Source of the DNA: Luteolibacter arcticus
GTDB lineage: Bacteria; Verrucomicrobiota; Verrucomicrobiia; Verrucomicrobiales; Akkermansiaceae
NCBI RefSeq assembly: GCF_025950235.1
Contig: NZ_JAPDDT010000007.1
Coordinates: 124,001 to 188,000 of the forward strand
Length of the DNA: 64,000 nucleotides
Direction of reading: 5' to 3'
Shown: positions 43,439 through 53,393 of the stretch, piece by piece
Layout: every line of letters begins with the position of its first letter
Numbering within the stretch: position 1 is the stretch's first letter
Made by a program: the position numbers and the translations under genes
The notes under the pieces: generated by a model
What the model was told of the DNA's origin: nothing
Database searches by the model: none
The model's input: the letters and a program-made list of their open reading frames with translations, nothing else

Positions 43439-45499
43439 TCAGCGGAAGAGGATCGGGATCAGCAGGATGGCGAGGATGTTGACCACCTTGATCATCGGGT
43501 TCACGGCCGGACCGGCGGTGTCCTTGTAGGGATCACCCACGGTATCGCCGGTCACACTGGCGGCGTGGGCGGGCGAGCCTTTGCCACCGTGGTTGCCGTC
43601 TTCGATGAATTTCTTGGCGTTGTCCCACGCTCCGCCGGAGGAAGTCATGGCAATCCCGAGGAACAAGCCGGTGACGATGGTTCCGACCAGCAGGCCGCCG
43701 AGGAAATACGGCCCGTGCTCTGGAATGATGGCGACACCCACCACGAAGATGAGCGGCAGCAGCGCGGGCAGGATCATCTGGCGCAGCGCGGCCTTGGTCA
43801 CGATGTCCACGCACTGCCGGTAGTCGGGAGTGTCCTTGCCAGTGAGGATGCCGGGGAAGGCCTCGATCTGGCGGCGGACTTCCCGCACCACGGCCCCGGC
43901 GGCACTTCCCACGGCGTCCATCGCGTAGGCGGTGAAGGAGAACGGTAGCAGCCCGCCGATGAAGAGGCCGATCATTACCCGCGGGTCCATCAGATCGAAG
44001 ACGAAGTTCTGGTGGAGATGGGCTTTCAGCTCCTCGACATAGGAGCCGAAGAGAACCATGGCGGCGAGGCCAGCGGAGGCGATGGCGTAGCCCTTGGTGA
44101 CGGCTTTCATCGTGTTGCCCACGGCGTCGAGTTCGTCGGTGACCTTGCGGACGGAGGGATCGAGCCCGCTCATCACGGCGATGCCGCCGGCGTTGTCGGT
44201 GATCGGGCCGAAGGCATCGAGCGAGATGATGATGCCGGACAAGCTGAGCATGCTGGTGACGGCGATGGCGATGCCGTAGAGGCCGGCCTGCGAGTAGCAC
44301 AGCCAGATGGAGGCGGCGATGCAGAGGACGGGCATCACCGTGGCGTGGTGACCGGTGCTGATGCCGGCGATGATATTGGTCGCGTGGCCGGTATTGCAGG
44401 ACTCGGCGATGCGGCGGACCGGCCGGTGGGCAGTGGAGGTGTAGTAGTTCGTGATGAAGACCGCGGCGAAGGTCATGCCAATGCCGACCAGCACGCAGGT
44501 GTAGAGTGCAGGAGATCCCACCAGCTTGCCGGAGAACTCAATGGCCTGCGGGAACATCGCGTGGGTCACCGGATGCAGCAGGAGTGCGGAGGTCAGCCCG
44601 CTGACGGCCACGCCGCCGATCAGCGCAACGGTGGGAGAGACGCGGACGATATTGACGAAGGCGATGCCGAGCAGCGCGCCGATGATCGACACGCCGCAGA
44701 TGACGAAGGGATAGACCAGTGCGGCCTTCGCTTGGTCGGCCGCGGTGAGGAAGGCGACGAGCACGGCACCGATCAGGCTCACCGCATAGGTTTCGAAAAC
44801 GTCCGCGGCCATGCCCGCGCAGTCGCCGACATTGTCGCCGACGTTATCGGCGATGGTGGCGGGGTTGCGCGGGTCATCTTCCTGAAGGTTTTGTTCGATC
44901 TTGCCGACGAGGTCCGCGCCGACGTCGGCGGCCTTGGTGTAGATCCCGCCACCGAGCCGGGCGAAGACGCTGATGAGCGAGCTGCCGAGGGCGAGACCGA
45001 CGAGAGAGTTGATGGCGATCTTTCCGCTGCCGCTGTATTCAAGCACGACGCGATAGAAGATGCCGACCGAAAGCAGCCCGAGCGCCACCACCAGCAGCCC
45101 GGTGACCGCGCCGCCGTTGAAGGCGACACGCAGGGCGGCATGCGGATTTACCGACGCGGCCTGGGCGGTTCGGACATTGGCGCGAACGGCGATCATCATG
45201 CCGATGTAGCCGGCGGCCAGCGAGCAGACCGCGCCGAGCACGAAGCCCATGGCAGTATACCAGTCCCGGAGGTAGCCGATCGCGACGAAGAGCATGAGGG
45301 CGATCACCGAGACGGTGATGACCTGTCGGTGGAGGTAGGCTTTGGCTCCGGCCTGAATGGCTCCTGCGATTTCAGCCATGCGGTCGTTTCCCGCAGAGCA
45401 GGAATTGACCATCCGGATCAAGTAAATCGCACCTGCCAATCCGACGGCACCGAGGGTGAGGGAGGTGGCAATGCCGTAGTCGGTTAGAAAACGCTGCAT
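43439..45499 (-). CDS. hppA: membrane-bound ion-pumping pyrophosphatase, K+-independent type
   Basis: A 686-residue pump coupling pyrophosphate hydrolysis to H+ (or Na+) export. The catalytic signature [20 protein letters not shown] followed by [20 protein letters not shown] is intact. The cation-type determinant reads [20 protein letters not shown]: Lys instead of Ala after GNT-x is the mark of K+-independent enzymes, which are usually H+ pumps. About 16 hydrophobic segments are present. Full length. Confidence 0.96.
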   Translation of the reverse strand: MQRFLTDYGIATSLTLGAVGLAGAIYLIRMVNSCSAGNDRMAEIAGAIQAGAKAYLHRQVITVSVIALMLFVAIGYLRDWYTAMGFVLGAVCSLAAGYIGMMIAVRANVRTAQAASVNPHAALRVAFNGGAVTGLLVVALGLLSVGIFYRVVLEYSGSGKIAINSLVGLALGSSLISVFARLGGGIYTKAADVGADLVGKIEQNLQEDDPRNPATIADNVGDNVGDCAGMAADVFETYAVSLIGAVLVAFLTAADQAKAALVYPFVICGVSIIGALLGIAFVNIVRVSPTVALIGGVAVSGLTSALLLHPVTHAMFPQAIEFSGKLVGSPALYTCVLVGIGMTFAAVFITNYYTSTAHRPVRRIAESCNTGHATNIIAGISTGHHATVMPVLCIAASIWLCYSQAGLYGIAIAVTSMLSLSGIIISLDAFGPITDNAGGIAVMSGLDPSVRKVTDELDAVGNTMKAVTKGYAIASAGLAAMVLFGSYVEELKAHLHQNFVFDLMDPRVMIGLFIGGLLPFSFTAYAMDAVGSAAGAVVREVRRQIEAFPGILTGKDTPDYRQCVDIVTKAALRQMILPALLPLIFVVGVAIIPEHGPYFLGGLLVGTIVTGLFLGIAMTSSGGAWDNAKKFIEDGNHGGKGSPAHAASVTGDTVGDPYKDTAGPAVNPMIKVVNILAILLIPILFR

Positions 45500-45702
45500 C
45501 GGGAAACTTCTGGGTATGGGTTCGTCTCGTAAGTTGAAGTATCCTCTCTAACTGACAAGCTTGAAACGGATCCAAAGGCCACGAGTGTGGAATTAGTTCC
45601 GAATCGCATGGGTCAACGTGGGTGCACGCATGAGCGGCCCAACAAGGCATGGATGCGCCTCGGGGAAGGTAAGCGGAGTCCGTTCCGCGCGATCCGCAAT
45701 CC

Positions 45703-48108
45703 TCAGTTGCCCGGCGGCTTCCAGTCGGGGTACTTTTTCAGCCGCTCGGCGCGGTATTTCTCCGCGTCCACGGGATCGCCCTTTTTCTTGAGCGCTTCCT
45801 CCAGCTTCCAGAGCACCTCGGGCTTCAGCTGGCGGTCCTCGTCGCTGAGGAAAACCACCACGGCCACATATTCGTTGACCGCTCCGGCCGCGTTGTTCCG
45901 CTTCATGAGGATGTCCCCCTTGGTGATGCGGATTCCGGCGTTGACGCGGCCTTCGGGGCGGAGGAGCTGGCATTCCTCGGCGACCTGATAGGCTTCATCG
46001 AGCCGGTCGAGCGCGACCAATGCCTTCGATTTGTCCAACAGCCCATCGGTCTTCCAGCCGACATTCTCCTCGACCTCGAGGGCGTTGTTGATGGCAGGAA
46101 GCGCAGCCTCCGCCTTGCCGGCGGCGAGCAGCGACTTGCCGAAATTCCGCCAGATCTCCTTCGGCGTGGCGCGCGGGTTCTCCTCGTCTGCGACCAGATC
46201 GTAAAAGCGGGCGGCCTGGTCGAAGCGGTTTGCGCTGAAGGCCTGCATGGCGGCCCACGAAATCAATTGGTCGGGCAATGAGACGACGTTGTTGTCCTCG
46301 ATGGCGCGATCCACCTCGGTGCAGACCGCCTCGGGATTCTGGAGCGCCCAGTGGGCCAGCGCGAGCAGGGTGCCGGCATTCTTGCCATAGGTCTTGCCAT
46401 CCAGCGTGCGGGCCGCTTCGGCGTATTGGATGGCATCCTTCACCTTGTTCGTTTTGACCAAGCCCCAGGCAAGCCAGTAGCAGGCTTTGGCCTTGCGGGC
46501 CTCGGTCGCTTTCGGGAACGCTTCAAAGAAGGCCCGGTAGCGGACGATCATTTCGTCCAGCTTGCCCTCCTGCTTGCAGATGTCGGCGGATTCGAGCATC
46601 GCGAGGGCGCGGAATTCGGGGTCGATTCCCTCGCCGCGTAGCTTGTCGAAGTCCGCCAGAGCCTTGGCGGGCTCGCCGGAGTCGCGATAGGCACCGGCGC
46701 GCTGGAGCCGGGCGGAGGCGGCACGCTTGTCGTCGGGGAACGATTCCAGGAACTCGCTGAGCGAGCGAATGGCGCCCTGCGGGTCTTCGGAGAGAAGCTG
46801 GCAACTGGCGCGGTTGTAGAGGTAGCCCTTGCGGTTTTCCTTGGAGAGCAGGGTGTCGTCGATTTCGTTGTAAACCTTGGCGGCCTCATCCGGTTTCTTG
46901 GTGCTCATGAGCGTCTCGGCCTTCATGAGCAGCGCGGTGTGGATCTTCGGGTCGCGCGGACGATTCTTCCGATAGAGCTGGAGGAAAGCGTCCACCTGCT
47001 CCGGCACGTGGCGGCCCTCGATGCGGTAGAAGCAGAGCAGCCGCAGGTAGTTGGCCTCAAAGGCGAAGCTGTTGTTCGGCAGCATCATCTTCTCGACCTC
47101 GCGGAAGAGCTCAAGTGCCTCGACGTTCTTCTCGATCTGCATGTAGGCGCGGGCGGCCAACATCAGGCGCAGTGCTTCCTGCTCGCCCTGGGCCTTTTCC
47201 ACGCTCTGGCGGTAGATCTTGATGACCTCCGCATACTCCTTGCGGTCGAAGCGCGTCTTCATCAGCGCGATCTGGGCATCCGGGCGGTATTTCTCGAAGC
47301 CGGGGGTATCGAGCGCCAGCCGCAGATATTTGTCGGACAGCTCGGCATTGCCCTGCTTGGCGGCGATCGCCCCGGCCTCGATGGCGGCGGGGCCCCGCAA
47401 ATCGGCGGTGCTGCGCGACATCACCACCTTGTCGAGCAGCGGCAATGCTTCATCGAGCTTCTCGGCGCGCGCGAGCAGGCGACCGAGGTAAAGCTGGCTC
47501 TTTTCCAGGAAGGCATTCGGCTGGCCGGGATCGGCGATGACCTTGCGGTAGTAGTCCATGGCCTCGCGGGTGCGGCCGTGGAGCTCGTAGGAGAAGCCGG
47601 CGTGGAAGAGTGCCCGCTGGCGCTCTGCCGGGACCTCGGCGGAGGCAGCCATCCGCTCGAACAGCGGGGCGGCCAGCGCATACTGGCGGTTGTTGAAATG
47701 ATCGACCGCCAGCATGAAGGCGGCTGCCGAGGCGTATTTGCCCTTGGGATGGTTGCGCAGCAGGTTGTTGTAGCAACGCTTCGCGTCATCGACCCGGCCG
47801 CTCTTGTAGTAGCTCTCGCCGAGGTACCACAGCGCGGCTTCCGAGTTCGCGTGATTGGGGAATTGGTTGAGGTAGCGCGAGAGCACGTCGATCGCGCGCT
47901 CGAAGCCGGCGATCCGCTGGTCGAGGTCGTTCGCGCGCTTTGCTGCCTCGTAGAGATTCCGTCCGTGCTGGTAGAAGTCCTGTCCTGCATCCGGGCGCAG
48001 CGCTGGATCGACCGGTTCGGCGCGCGGCGCGGGCGGCTCCTGGGCTAGCACGGTGCCTGCGGCGATCAGGCAGAGGACGGTTCGGATGGTCACCACGGCG
48101 CGGAGCAT
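45703..48108 (-). CDS. exported TPR-repeat protein of the ExbBD operon
   Basis: An 801-residue protein with signal MLRAVVTIRTVLCLIAAGTV, using the ATG at 48108. Nearly the whole length is tetratricopeptide-like helical pairs, for example ALWYLGESYYKSGRVDDAKR, QRALFHAGFSYELHGRTREA, GYLYNRASCQLLSEDPQGAI and KACYWLAWGLVKTNKVKDAI. It follows exbB and exbD with a 57-bp gap, so it probably works in the periplasm with that energy-transducing pair, as YbgF/CpoB-like or gliding/TonB-accessory proteins do elsewhere. Confidence 0.85.
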   Translation of the reverse strand: MLRAVVTIRTVLCLIAAGTVLAQEPPAPRAEPVDPALRPDAGQDFYQHGRNLYEAAKRANDLDQRIAGFERAIDVLSRYLNQFPNHANSEAALWYLGESYYKSGRVDDAKRCYNNLLRNHPKGKYASAAAFMLAVDHFNNRQYALAAPLFERMAASAEVPAERQRALFHAGFSYELHGRTREAMDYYRKVIADPGQPNAFLEKSQLYLGRLLARAEKLDEALPLLDKVVMSRSTADLRGPAAIEAGAIAAKQGNAELSDKYLRLALDTPGFEKYRPDAQIALMKTRFDRKEYAEVIKIYRQSVEKAQGEQEALRLMLAARAYMQIEKNVEALELFREVEKMMLPNNSFAFEANYLRLLCFYRIEGRHVPEQVDAFLQLYRKNRPRDPKIHTALLMKAETLMSTKKPDEAAKVYNEIDDTLLSKENRKGYLYNRASCQLLSEDPQGAIRSLSEFLESFPDDKRAASARLQRAGAYRDSGEPAKALADFDKLRGEGIDPEFRALAMLESADICKQEGKLDEMIVRYRAFFEAFPKATEARKAKACYWLAWGLVKTNKVKDAIQYAEAARTLDGKTYGKNAGTLLALAHWALQNPEAVCTEVDRAIEDNNVVSLPDQLISWAAMQAFSANRFDQAARFYDLVADEENPRATPKEIWRNFGKSLLAAGKAEAALPAINNALEVEENVGWKTDGLLDKSKALVALDRLDEAYQVAEECQLLRPEGRVNAGIRITKGDILMKRNNAAGAVNEYVAVVVFLSDEDRQLKPEVLWKLEEALKKKGDPVDAEKYRAERLKKYPDWKPPGN

Positions 48109-48165
48109 CGCGTCGTTTACGGCCTTTGCCAAGGCGGGGTTTTCAGACGGAAACCGTCGACTGCC

Positions 48166-48582
48166 TCAATTCTCGGACTTCCGCTGGGTGGCGAAGGAAA
48201 TGTTCCAGATTCCCGACTTCTGGCAGGTGTCGATGACCTCGACGATGGTCTGGTAGGTCGCATCCGCATCACCCCGCAGCCGGATCGGCTGGTTCTTGTG
48301 GAGAGCGGCGATGGCCGAGAGCTTCTCCTTGAGCTGCACCTGGGTCATCGTCTGGCCTTCGACGGTGACCTCGCCGGTGGCACGCACGTTGACGATGATT
48401 TCGCCGAGCGCCCGTTTCGGGTCCGCGCCTTCCTGAGCGCTGGGAACGGACACTTTCATGTCGTATTCCGACCGCTGGAACTCGAAGCTCACCAGGAAGA
48501 AAATCAGCAACTGGAAGACGACATCCAGCATCGGCGCGAGCTGAAGCTCCGCCGGGGGCATCTTGTGGTTGCGGAATTTCAT
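48166..48582 (-). CDS. exbD: ExbD/TolR family biopolymer transport protein
   Basis: A 138-residue protein with one N-terminal TM helix containing the proton-relay Asp (LQLAPMLDVVFQLLIFFLV) and a periplasmic domain ending in VEVIDTCQKSGIWNISFAT. It forms the stator with ExbB. It starts 11 bp after the exbB stop. The TM Asp is the catalytic residue required for proton use. Confidence 0.92.
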   Translation of the reverse strand: MKFRNHKMPPAELQLAPMLDVVFQLLIFFLVSFEFQRSEYDMKVSVPSAQEGADPKRALGEIIVNVRATGEVTVEGQTMTQVQLKEKLSAIAALHKNQPIRLRGDADATYQTIVEVIDTCQKSGIWNISFATQRKSEN

Positions 48583-48593
48583 CGGGGCTCAGC

Positions 48594-49445
48594 TCAGATG
48601 CCGTGGAGGTCGGGGCGGTCGTCGTGCAGTGGCGACGGCGTCGGCATGGCGAAATCCTCGCGGGAGATTCGGCGGGCGGGAGTGCCGCCGCCTTGGGCAG
48701 GCACGGTGTTGTGGCGATCCACTTGGGCGCGCAGGATGGCCATCAGGTGGGTGGCCGCGCCTTCGAGATCGGAAATGAGCTTTTGCACCTTGCCACGGAA
48801 AAACGCGTAGAAGACCAGTGCCGGCAGGGCGATGCCGAGGCCGGCCGCGGTGGCGATCAGCGCCTCCGACACACCGCCTGCGAAGGCGATCTGGCGTGCG
48901 CCTTGGAAGCCTCCGTCGGAGACCTGGATGAAGGACTTGATCATCCCGATGACCGTGCCGAGCAGCCCGACCATGGGTGCGATGGCCCCGATGTCGGCGA
49001 GATAGGAAACCCGCGTGGTGAGCAGGCTGGCTTGACGCGAGCCCTCGGCTTCCGCCACGTCGCGGACTTCGGAAAAGGTCGCGCCGCTGTTGCGGGTCAT
49101 GAATTCCAGCGCCCGCTCGGTGATCTGGGAGATGCATTCGTTGCGGCGCTTGCAGTAGCCGATCAGGCCGAGGAAGTCATTGCGGCGGATCAGCGCCTCC
49201 GCCTGGTTCATGAAGCGGTCGCTGACCACCGCATTGCGGCGCAGGATCATCATGTAGAGGAGGATGAGCACCACGGTCAGCACCGACAGCACGGCCAGCG
49301 CCGGCATCATCGCGCCGCCCGCCTTGAAGACTTCCATGAAGTCCATCTCCTGCTTCGGCGGTGTGACGGGCGCATCTTGGGACCACGCCGGCAGGCCAGC
49401 CATGGCGAACAGGACCGCTCCGAGAATCTTCGTGTGCCGGATCAT
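48594..49445 (-). CDS. exbB: ExbB/TolQ/MotA family proton channel protein
   Basis: A 283-residue protein with a signal-like N-terminus and three TM segments: VLSVLTVVLILLYMMILRR, a TM2 in YLADIGAIAPMVGLLGTVIG (family signature GLLGTVxGMI) and TM3 in EALIATAAGLGIALPALVFY. The extra N-terminal periplasmic stretch (MIRHTKILGAVLFAMAGLPA onward) is typical of TonB-type ExbB in PVC and Bacteroidetes. First gene of the exbB-exbD-TPR operon. Confidence 0.93.
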   Translation of the reverse strand: MIRHTKILGAVLFAMAGLPAWSQDAPVTPPKQEMDFMEVFKAGGAMMPALAVLSVLTVVLILLYMMILRRNAVVSDRFMNQAEALIRRNDFLGLIGYCKRRNECISQITERALEFMTRNSGATFSEVRDVAEAEGSRQASLLTTRVSYLADIGAIAPMVGLLGTVIGMIKSFIQVSDGGFQGARQIAFAGGVSEALIATAAGLGIALPALVFYAFFRGKVQKLISDLEGAATHLMAILRAQVDRHNTVPAQGGGTPARRISREDFAMPTPSPLHDDRPDLHGI

Positions 49446-49829
49446 GAAATTTCGCGGAGCTTAACGGCCCGCCCCCGGGACGCAAGCCCTGCGGGCCGGA
49501 GTTGTAGCCCCGCCGTCCCCAGCCGGGGTCGCAAATCCGTCACCCTGCCCGCGAACCCTCCATGCCAGCGGAAGAATTTAACCACAGATGACACTGATGG
49601 ACACAGATGAAGGCATGAAGCTGGGGGCTGGGGATCGAGCTGGCTCGGCTCCTCTTCATCCACCCCATTCATCCTGCTCCCCGATTCCCTGCCTTTATCT
49701 GTGTCCATCTGCGTCATCTGTGGTTGAAAATGCCTTTCCGCCTTTTCCCTGCCACCTCCCGGTCATTGGAAGAGTTCGAACACGGATTGACGGTTGCGGA
49801 AATCGCGGGGTGGCTGTCCATTCCGGGGA
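49446..49829. other. intergenic region containing an inverted-repeat element
   Basis: Between exbB and uvrC, divergently transcribed. It holds the inverted repeat listed at 49578-49727. Outside the repeat, a frame around 49745-49830 reads LEEFEHGLTVAEIAGWLSIP, reminiscent of the start of LpxD, but it runs out of phase into uvrC and is not called as a gene. Confidence 0.4.
49578..49727. repeat. inverted-repeat element, ~150 bp (MITE-like)
   Basis: Left arm 49578-49614 (starting TTAACCACAGATGACACTGA) and right arm 49691-49727 (ending GTCATCTGTGGTTGA) are inverted copies with about 33 of 37 positions identical, enclosing 76 bp. The arm itself contains an internally repeated GA-ACACAGATG pattern. 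Sequences of the form AACCACAGAT...ACACAGAT recur in many PVC and other genomes. It encodes nothing convincing and is probably a small non-autonomous mobile repeat. Confidence 0.7.
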
Positions 49830-51377
49830 GTGGCCGCCGCGGGATTGAAGGAAAAGCTCAGGGAAGTTCCCCATCAGCCGGGCGTGTACCTGATGAAGGA
49901 CCGCCTCGGCTCGATCATCTACGTGGGCAAGGCGCGTGACCTGCGCAAGCGAATGTCCTCGTATTTCCTCGCCTCGCGGAAAACCCGCGCGGACCTGAAA
50001 ACCCGCGCGCTGATCGATACGATCGCCGATTTCGAGTTCCACACGGTCCGGAATGAGGCCGAGTCGCTGCTGCTGGAAGGCAAGCTGATCAAGGACTACC
50101 GCCCGCGCTACAATGTCGCCTTCCGCGACGACAAGCGGTTCCTGCTGGTGAAGATGCAGCCGTCCGAGCCGTGGCCGCGCTTCGTGCTGACCCGGATGAA
50201 AAAGGACGATGGAGCCCGCTACTTCGGCCCCTTCGCCCACTCCGGAGCCCTGCGCGCGACGATTTCCTGGCTCAACCGCAAGTTCGGCCTGCGCGCCTGC
50301 CGCCCGCTCAATCCGGGCGAGATCGACTACAAGCACTGCAACGCCGACATCATCCGGAATTGCTCGGCCCCCTGCATCCTGCGGATCACCCGCGAAGCTT
50401 ACCTTGCCCGGATCGACGAGGCCTGCCTGGTGCTGGAGGGCAGGGGTCGCCGCGAAATCTTCTCCGATCTGGAGGCGGATATGGCCAAGGCCGCCGAGCG
50501 CCTCGATTTCGAGAAGGCCGCGCTGCTCCGCGATGTCCTGGACAATCTCCGCAAGACCCTGAACCCGACCCGCCAGTTTACCCGGGGTCGTGGCGTGCCG
50601 ACGACCGTGAAGCCCACCGAGGATCTCGCCGACCTCGGCGAAGCGCTCGGCCTGCCCGGCCCGCCGCGCGTGATGGAGTGCTTCGACATTTCCAACGTCT
50701 CGTCGAATCACATCGTCGCCTCGATGGTGCGCTTCACCAATGGCGCACCGGACAATCAGAACTACCGCCGTTACCGCATCCGCACGGTGGAGGGACAGGA
50801 CGACTTCGCCTCGATGGCCGAGGTCATCCGCCGCCGCTACTCGCGCATCCTCGGCGAGAATTTCTCCGCCAATCCCGACCTCGCCGAGTCGCAAGAGGAT
50901 CCTGTGGAAATCCAGCGCCGCCTCGCCAAGGAAGGCCGCGCCAAGATCGTGCTGCCCGACCTGGTCATCGTCGATGGTGGCAAGGGCCAGCTTTCCTCCG
51001 CCATGAGGGAACTCCAACAGCTCGGCCTGCACGACCTGCCCGTCATCGGCCTCGCCAAGCAGCGCGAGGAGGTCTTCTTCCCCGGCGAGAGCGACCCGCT
51101 GCTCATCCCGCATGACCGCGGCGCGCTGAAGCTCCTCCAGCGCATCCGCGACGAAGCCCACCGCTTCGCCAACGGCTACAACGCCCTGCTCTACCGCCGC
51201 CGGATGAAGGAGAGTTTGCTAGACGATTGCCCCGCCGTCTCGCCGAAGAAGAAGCAGGCGCTGCTGCACAAGTTCGGCAGCGTTGATCGCATCCGGAAGG
51301 CGAGTGCGAAGGAGATCGCCGCTATCCCCGGCATTTCCGAGAAGTCGGCTGAAGCGATTCTGGAGTGGCTGGGGTGA
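49830..51377 (+). CDS. uvrC: UvrABC excinuclease subunit C
   Basis: Makes the dual incisions in nucleotide excision repair. The 515-residue product from the GTG at 49830 has a GIY-YIG nuclease domain (PGVYLMKDRLGSIIYVGKAR), a Cys-containing insert (DYKHCNADIIRNCSAPCILR), the UVR helix (EADMAKAAERLDFEKAALLR), the RNase H-like nuclease with ECFDISNVSSNHIVASMV and LVIVDGGKGQLSSA, and C-terminal HhH motifs (SVDRIRKASAKEIAAIPGIS). Shorter than E. coli UvrC (610) but complete in domains. A TTG 12 codons upstream is an alternative start. Confidence 0.96.
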   Translation: MAAAGLKEKLREVPHQPGVYLMKDRLGSIIYVGKARDLRKRMSSYFLASRKTRADLKTRALIDTIADFEFHTVRNEAESLLLEGKLIKDYRPRYNVAFRDDKRFLLVKMQPSEPWPRFVLTRMKKDDGARYFGPFAHSGALRATISWLNRKFGLRACRPLNPGEIDYKHCNADIIRNCSAPCILRITREAYLARIDEACLVLEGRGRREIFSDLEADMAKAAERLDFEKAALLRDVLDNLRKTLNPTRQFTRGRGVPTTVKPTEDLADLGEALGLPGPPRVMECFDISNVSSNHIVASMVRFTNGAPDNQNYRRYRIRTVEGQDDFASMAEVIRRRYSRILGENFSANPDLAESQEDPVEIQRRLAKEGRAKIVLPDLVIVDGGKGQLSSAMRELQQLGLHDLPVIGLAKQREEVFFPGESDPLLIPHDRGALKLLQRIRDEAHRFANGYNALLYRRRMKESLLDDCPAVSPKKKQALLHKFGSVDRIRKASAKEIAAIPGISEKSAEAILEWLG

Positions 51378-51415
51378 AGGTCTGACCGCATCCGTGGCAG
51401 GATGGCGGGCTAGAT

Positions 51416-51967
51416 TCACTTTGACGAATGGTCGCCTTCAGATGGAACGGCTTTTTCGACGGCGCCCTTATCGGGCGAAAGCAGGTCGGGTGAAAACCTA
51501 TGAGTTGCCCTGATGGTTTCCAAGTGCACCGCCGGACCGCCTGCGACCCAGCGGTCATCCATTCGCACGCGAAAGGCATAGATCGCATTCTCCCCGTGGT
51601 GGAAGCGGTGCTCGCACTCCAGATTGACGACCAAATGGCTCCCCATCTGGAAGAAAGCCCAGAATTTCACCGGGCGGGCTCCCGGGAGCTCAAGCTCGGA
51701 AGCATCAAGGAGCTTGCCGGCCTCGCTCCAAATTTGAACGAGAACCGGAAAGCGTCCGGGCCAACGGCCGGGAGCCTCCCAAATCCGAACGCGAATGTCG
51801 CCAACACCCTTCCATTCGTGAGTCAGGCTGAAGCTATCAAACAAACGACCTTCCTTCTTCGGATCGGCTGACTTCGTTCCCGACAGGACTTCTTCCTTGG
51901 AGAGCACTTCGTTTGATGCCGCGGGAAGCGAAGTCGCGAGAAACAAGGCAAACAAAAGATGGCGCAT
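51416..51967 (-). CDS. exported hypothetical protein
   Basis: A 183-residue protein with signal MRHLLFALFLATSLPAAS. The mature part is beta-rich with many Trp and Arg (HEWKGVGDIRVRIWEAPGRW, FQMGSHLVVNLECEHRFHHG) and ends in a charged tail (SPDKGAVEKAVPSEGDHSSK). Convergent with uvrC. No family recognised. Confidence 0.7.
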   Translation of the reverse strand: MRHLLFALFLATSLPAASNEVLSKEEVLSGTKSADPKKEGRLFDSFSLTHEWKGVGDIRVRIWEAPGRWPGRFPVLVQIWSEAGKLLDASELELPGARPVKFWAFFQMGSHLVVNLECEHRFHHGENAIYAFRVRMDDRWVAGGPAVHLETIRATHRFSPDLLSPDKGAVEKAVPSEGDHSSK

Positions 51968-52175
51968 GGCTTCAGGAGTTATTTGCGGGACAGCCTCTGT
52001 GATCTCACATGCTGGGTGCGATCCAATACCGCGTTACGTTGTGGCGATCCTCACCACGATGCGAGGAAAGCTTCGGCTGTCGATTCTCCAGTGGCTGGGA
52101 CAAAGGAATGCACTGCAGTCTCGCCGCGCACAGGATCGACAAGGCTGAGACGCCCGGCGTAGCCTGATTTCAACC

Positions 52176-52694
52176 ATGAAACTGCTTCCGCCGCCCGGAC
52201 GATTTCTTCTTCCGGCCTTGTTGGCCTTCGTGCTCGCCGCCTGCGACGGGCGCAAGGAGGTCGTGCAAGGTCAGGTCGCGGAGGCGGACGTCGCCGAGCT
52301 CAGCACCCCTTCCGAAAGCGCGGAGCGTCGCCGCGTTCGGGAGTTGTTGGAGGGCGTTGTCATTCCACGGCTCGATTTCGAGAATATCTCCGCGGAAGAG
52401 TGTGCGGACTACGTGGCATTTCGGATCAAGGAGATCGCGCCCGCCAAGGCGGTGAAGATCGTGGTTCGCCGACCGATGCCGATTGATGAGGAGGGACGGC
52501 CGATATTGCGGGGGCAATTCTGCTACGGCGGGCACACGTGGAAAGCTGAGAGTATCTCTGCGTGGCAGGTCTTGGAGCGCATTGCCAGTGACAACCGGAT
52601 GTCGGTGGAGGTGGATGAAATGCGGGTGCAACTGATGCCGTTACCGGTGGATGGAGAGCCGATGGCGCTCCTCCGGCCGCTTGAAGAAGACTAA
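52176..52694 (+). CDS. lipoprotein of unknown function
   Basis: A 172-residue protein with a lipoprotein signal (MKLLPPPGRFLLPALLAFVL, lipobox AAC with Cys at residue 23). A short conserved-looking module, IPRLDFENISAEECADYVAF, recalls the secretin-associated N-domain style repeats common in Planctomycetes and Verrucomicrobia. The C-terminus (AWQVLERIASDNRMSVEVDE) repeats that fold pattern. Possibly part of an envelope complex; no partner gene is adjacent. Confidence 0.75.
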   Translation: MKLLPPPGRFLLPALLAFVLAACDGRKEVVQGQVAEADVAELSTPSESAERRRVRELLEGVVIPRLDFENISAEECADYVAFRIKEIAPAKAVKIVVRRPMPIDEEGRPILRGQFCYGGHTWKAESISAWQVLERIASDNRMSVEVDEMRVQLMPLPVDGEPMALLRPLEED

Positions 52695-52766
52695 TTCGCC
52701 CAGCTTGCGCCTTTGGCTGAAGTGGCGGGGATGAGGAGAGAGTCGCCTCTGAAGGTGTGCTCTATT

Positions 52767-53070
52767 TCATCCCGCTTCACCCCGACGGGGGATCCAGTAA
52801 CGGGGTTTGCGGCTGGCGTGTGCCACGGCAAGCACCCAGAGCGTTTCGCCACGGACCATGTTGGGCAGGTAATAAGGAAATACCCTGAGATTGATGCGCC
52901 GGTGAGCGTCCGCCCGATGACGGTAGAGTTCGGAGGTGGTCGGCAATCCATAGAACGCACCGGTCGACCTCGTCCTTGAAGCGTTGGCCAAGTCCCGCAC
53001 GGGCCTCCTCGTAGTATGAGATCGCGTCGAGGAACTCCATCTGTGCTTCCCCGACAAACCGGATGTTCAT
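52767..53070 (-). pseudogene. RelE/ParE family toxin, frameshifted
   Basis: The first frame reads MNIRFVGEAQMEFLDAISYY, EEARAGLGQRFKDEVDRCVL, WIADH, the normal N-terminal half of a ParE toxin, then goes out of frame. The missing half is present in another frame: ELYRHRADAHRRINLRVFPY, YLPNMVRGETLWVLAVAHAS, RKPRYWIPRR. Removing one base around 52931-52937 (reading GAC CAC CCC GAA CTC TAC) restores a continuous ParE of about 98 residues. The toxin therefore appears inactivated by a one-base insertion. It overlaps its antitoxin gene (ATGA). Confidence 0.8.
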
Positions 53071-53300
53071 GGAACCAGCCGTTGCTCTGCCGACCGCATG
53101 ACCTCGGAATAGGAAACGCCGGCCTCCCGTCCTTCATCGATGGCGCGGATTCGGTCGGCGATTTCGGTGTCCCACGCTTCGGCGGCCCCCGAGTCCGCGG
53201 TCGAGTCCACGCTTTCCATCAGCAATTCCGCCAACGCCAGTTTTTGCCGTGGCGGCAAATCCATGGCGTCCTTGGTGACTTGGTCGAGGGCGGCTCCCAT
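53067..53300 (-). CDS. addiction module antitoxin (partner of ParE-type toxin)
   Basis: A 77-residue protein of the short 'addiction module component' family: MGAALDQVTKDAMDLPPRQK, LALAELLMESVDSTAD, then EAWDTEIADRIRAIDEGREA, with the standard LPxxxRxxLAExLLxS motif. It starts at the ATG at 53300 and overlaps the toxin frame. Intact while its toxin is frameshifted. Divergent from grpE. Confidence 0.88.
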   Translation of the reverse strand: MGAALDQVTKDAMDLPPRQKLALAELLMESVDSTADSGAAEAWDTEIADRIRAIDEGREAGVSYSEVMRSAEQRLVP

Positions 53301-53393
53301 CGGAGAGAAGGTCGCAAACAGGTGGCCGCAGGTCAAGGACGCCTCCACGCAACCGTTGACGATCCGGCCGGGGAGTGGCAGGAAGCAGCCCCT

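Noticed and set aside
49724-49939. Frame resembling an LpxD N-terminus (LEEFEHGLTVAEIAGWLSIP) before uvrC
   Set aside because: Similarity covers about 20 residues, then the frame runs out of phase into the well-supported uvrC GIY-YIG domain and becomes Ser/Arg-rich. Probably chance or a tiny fossil.
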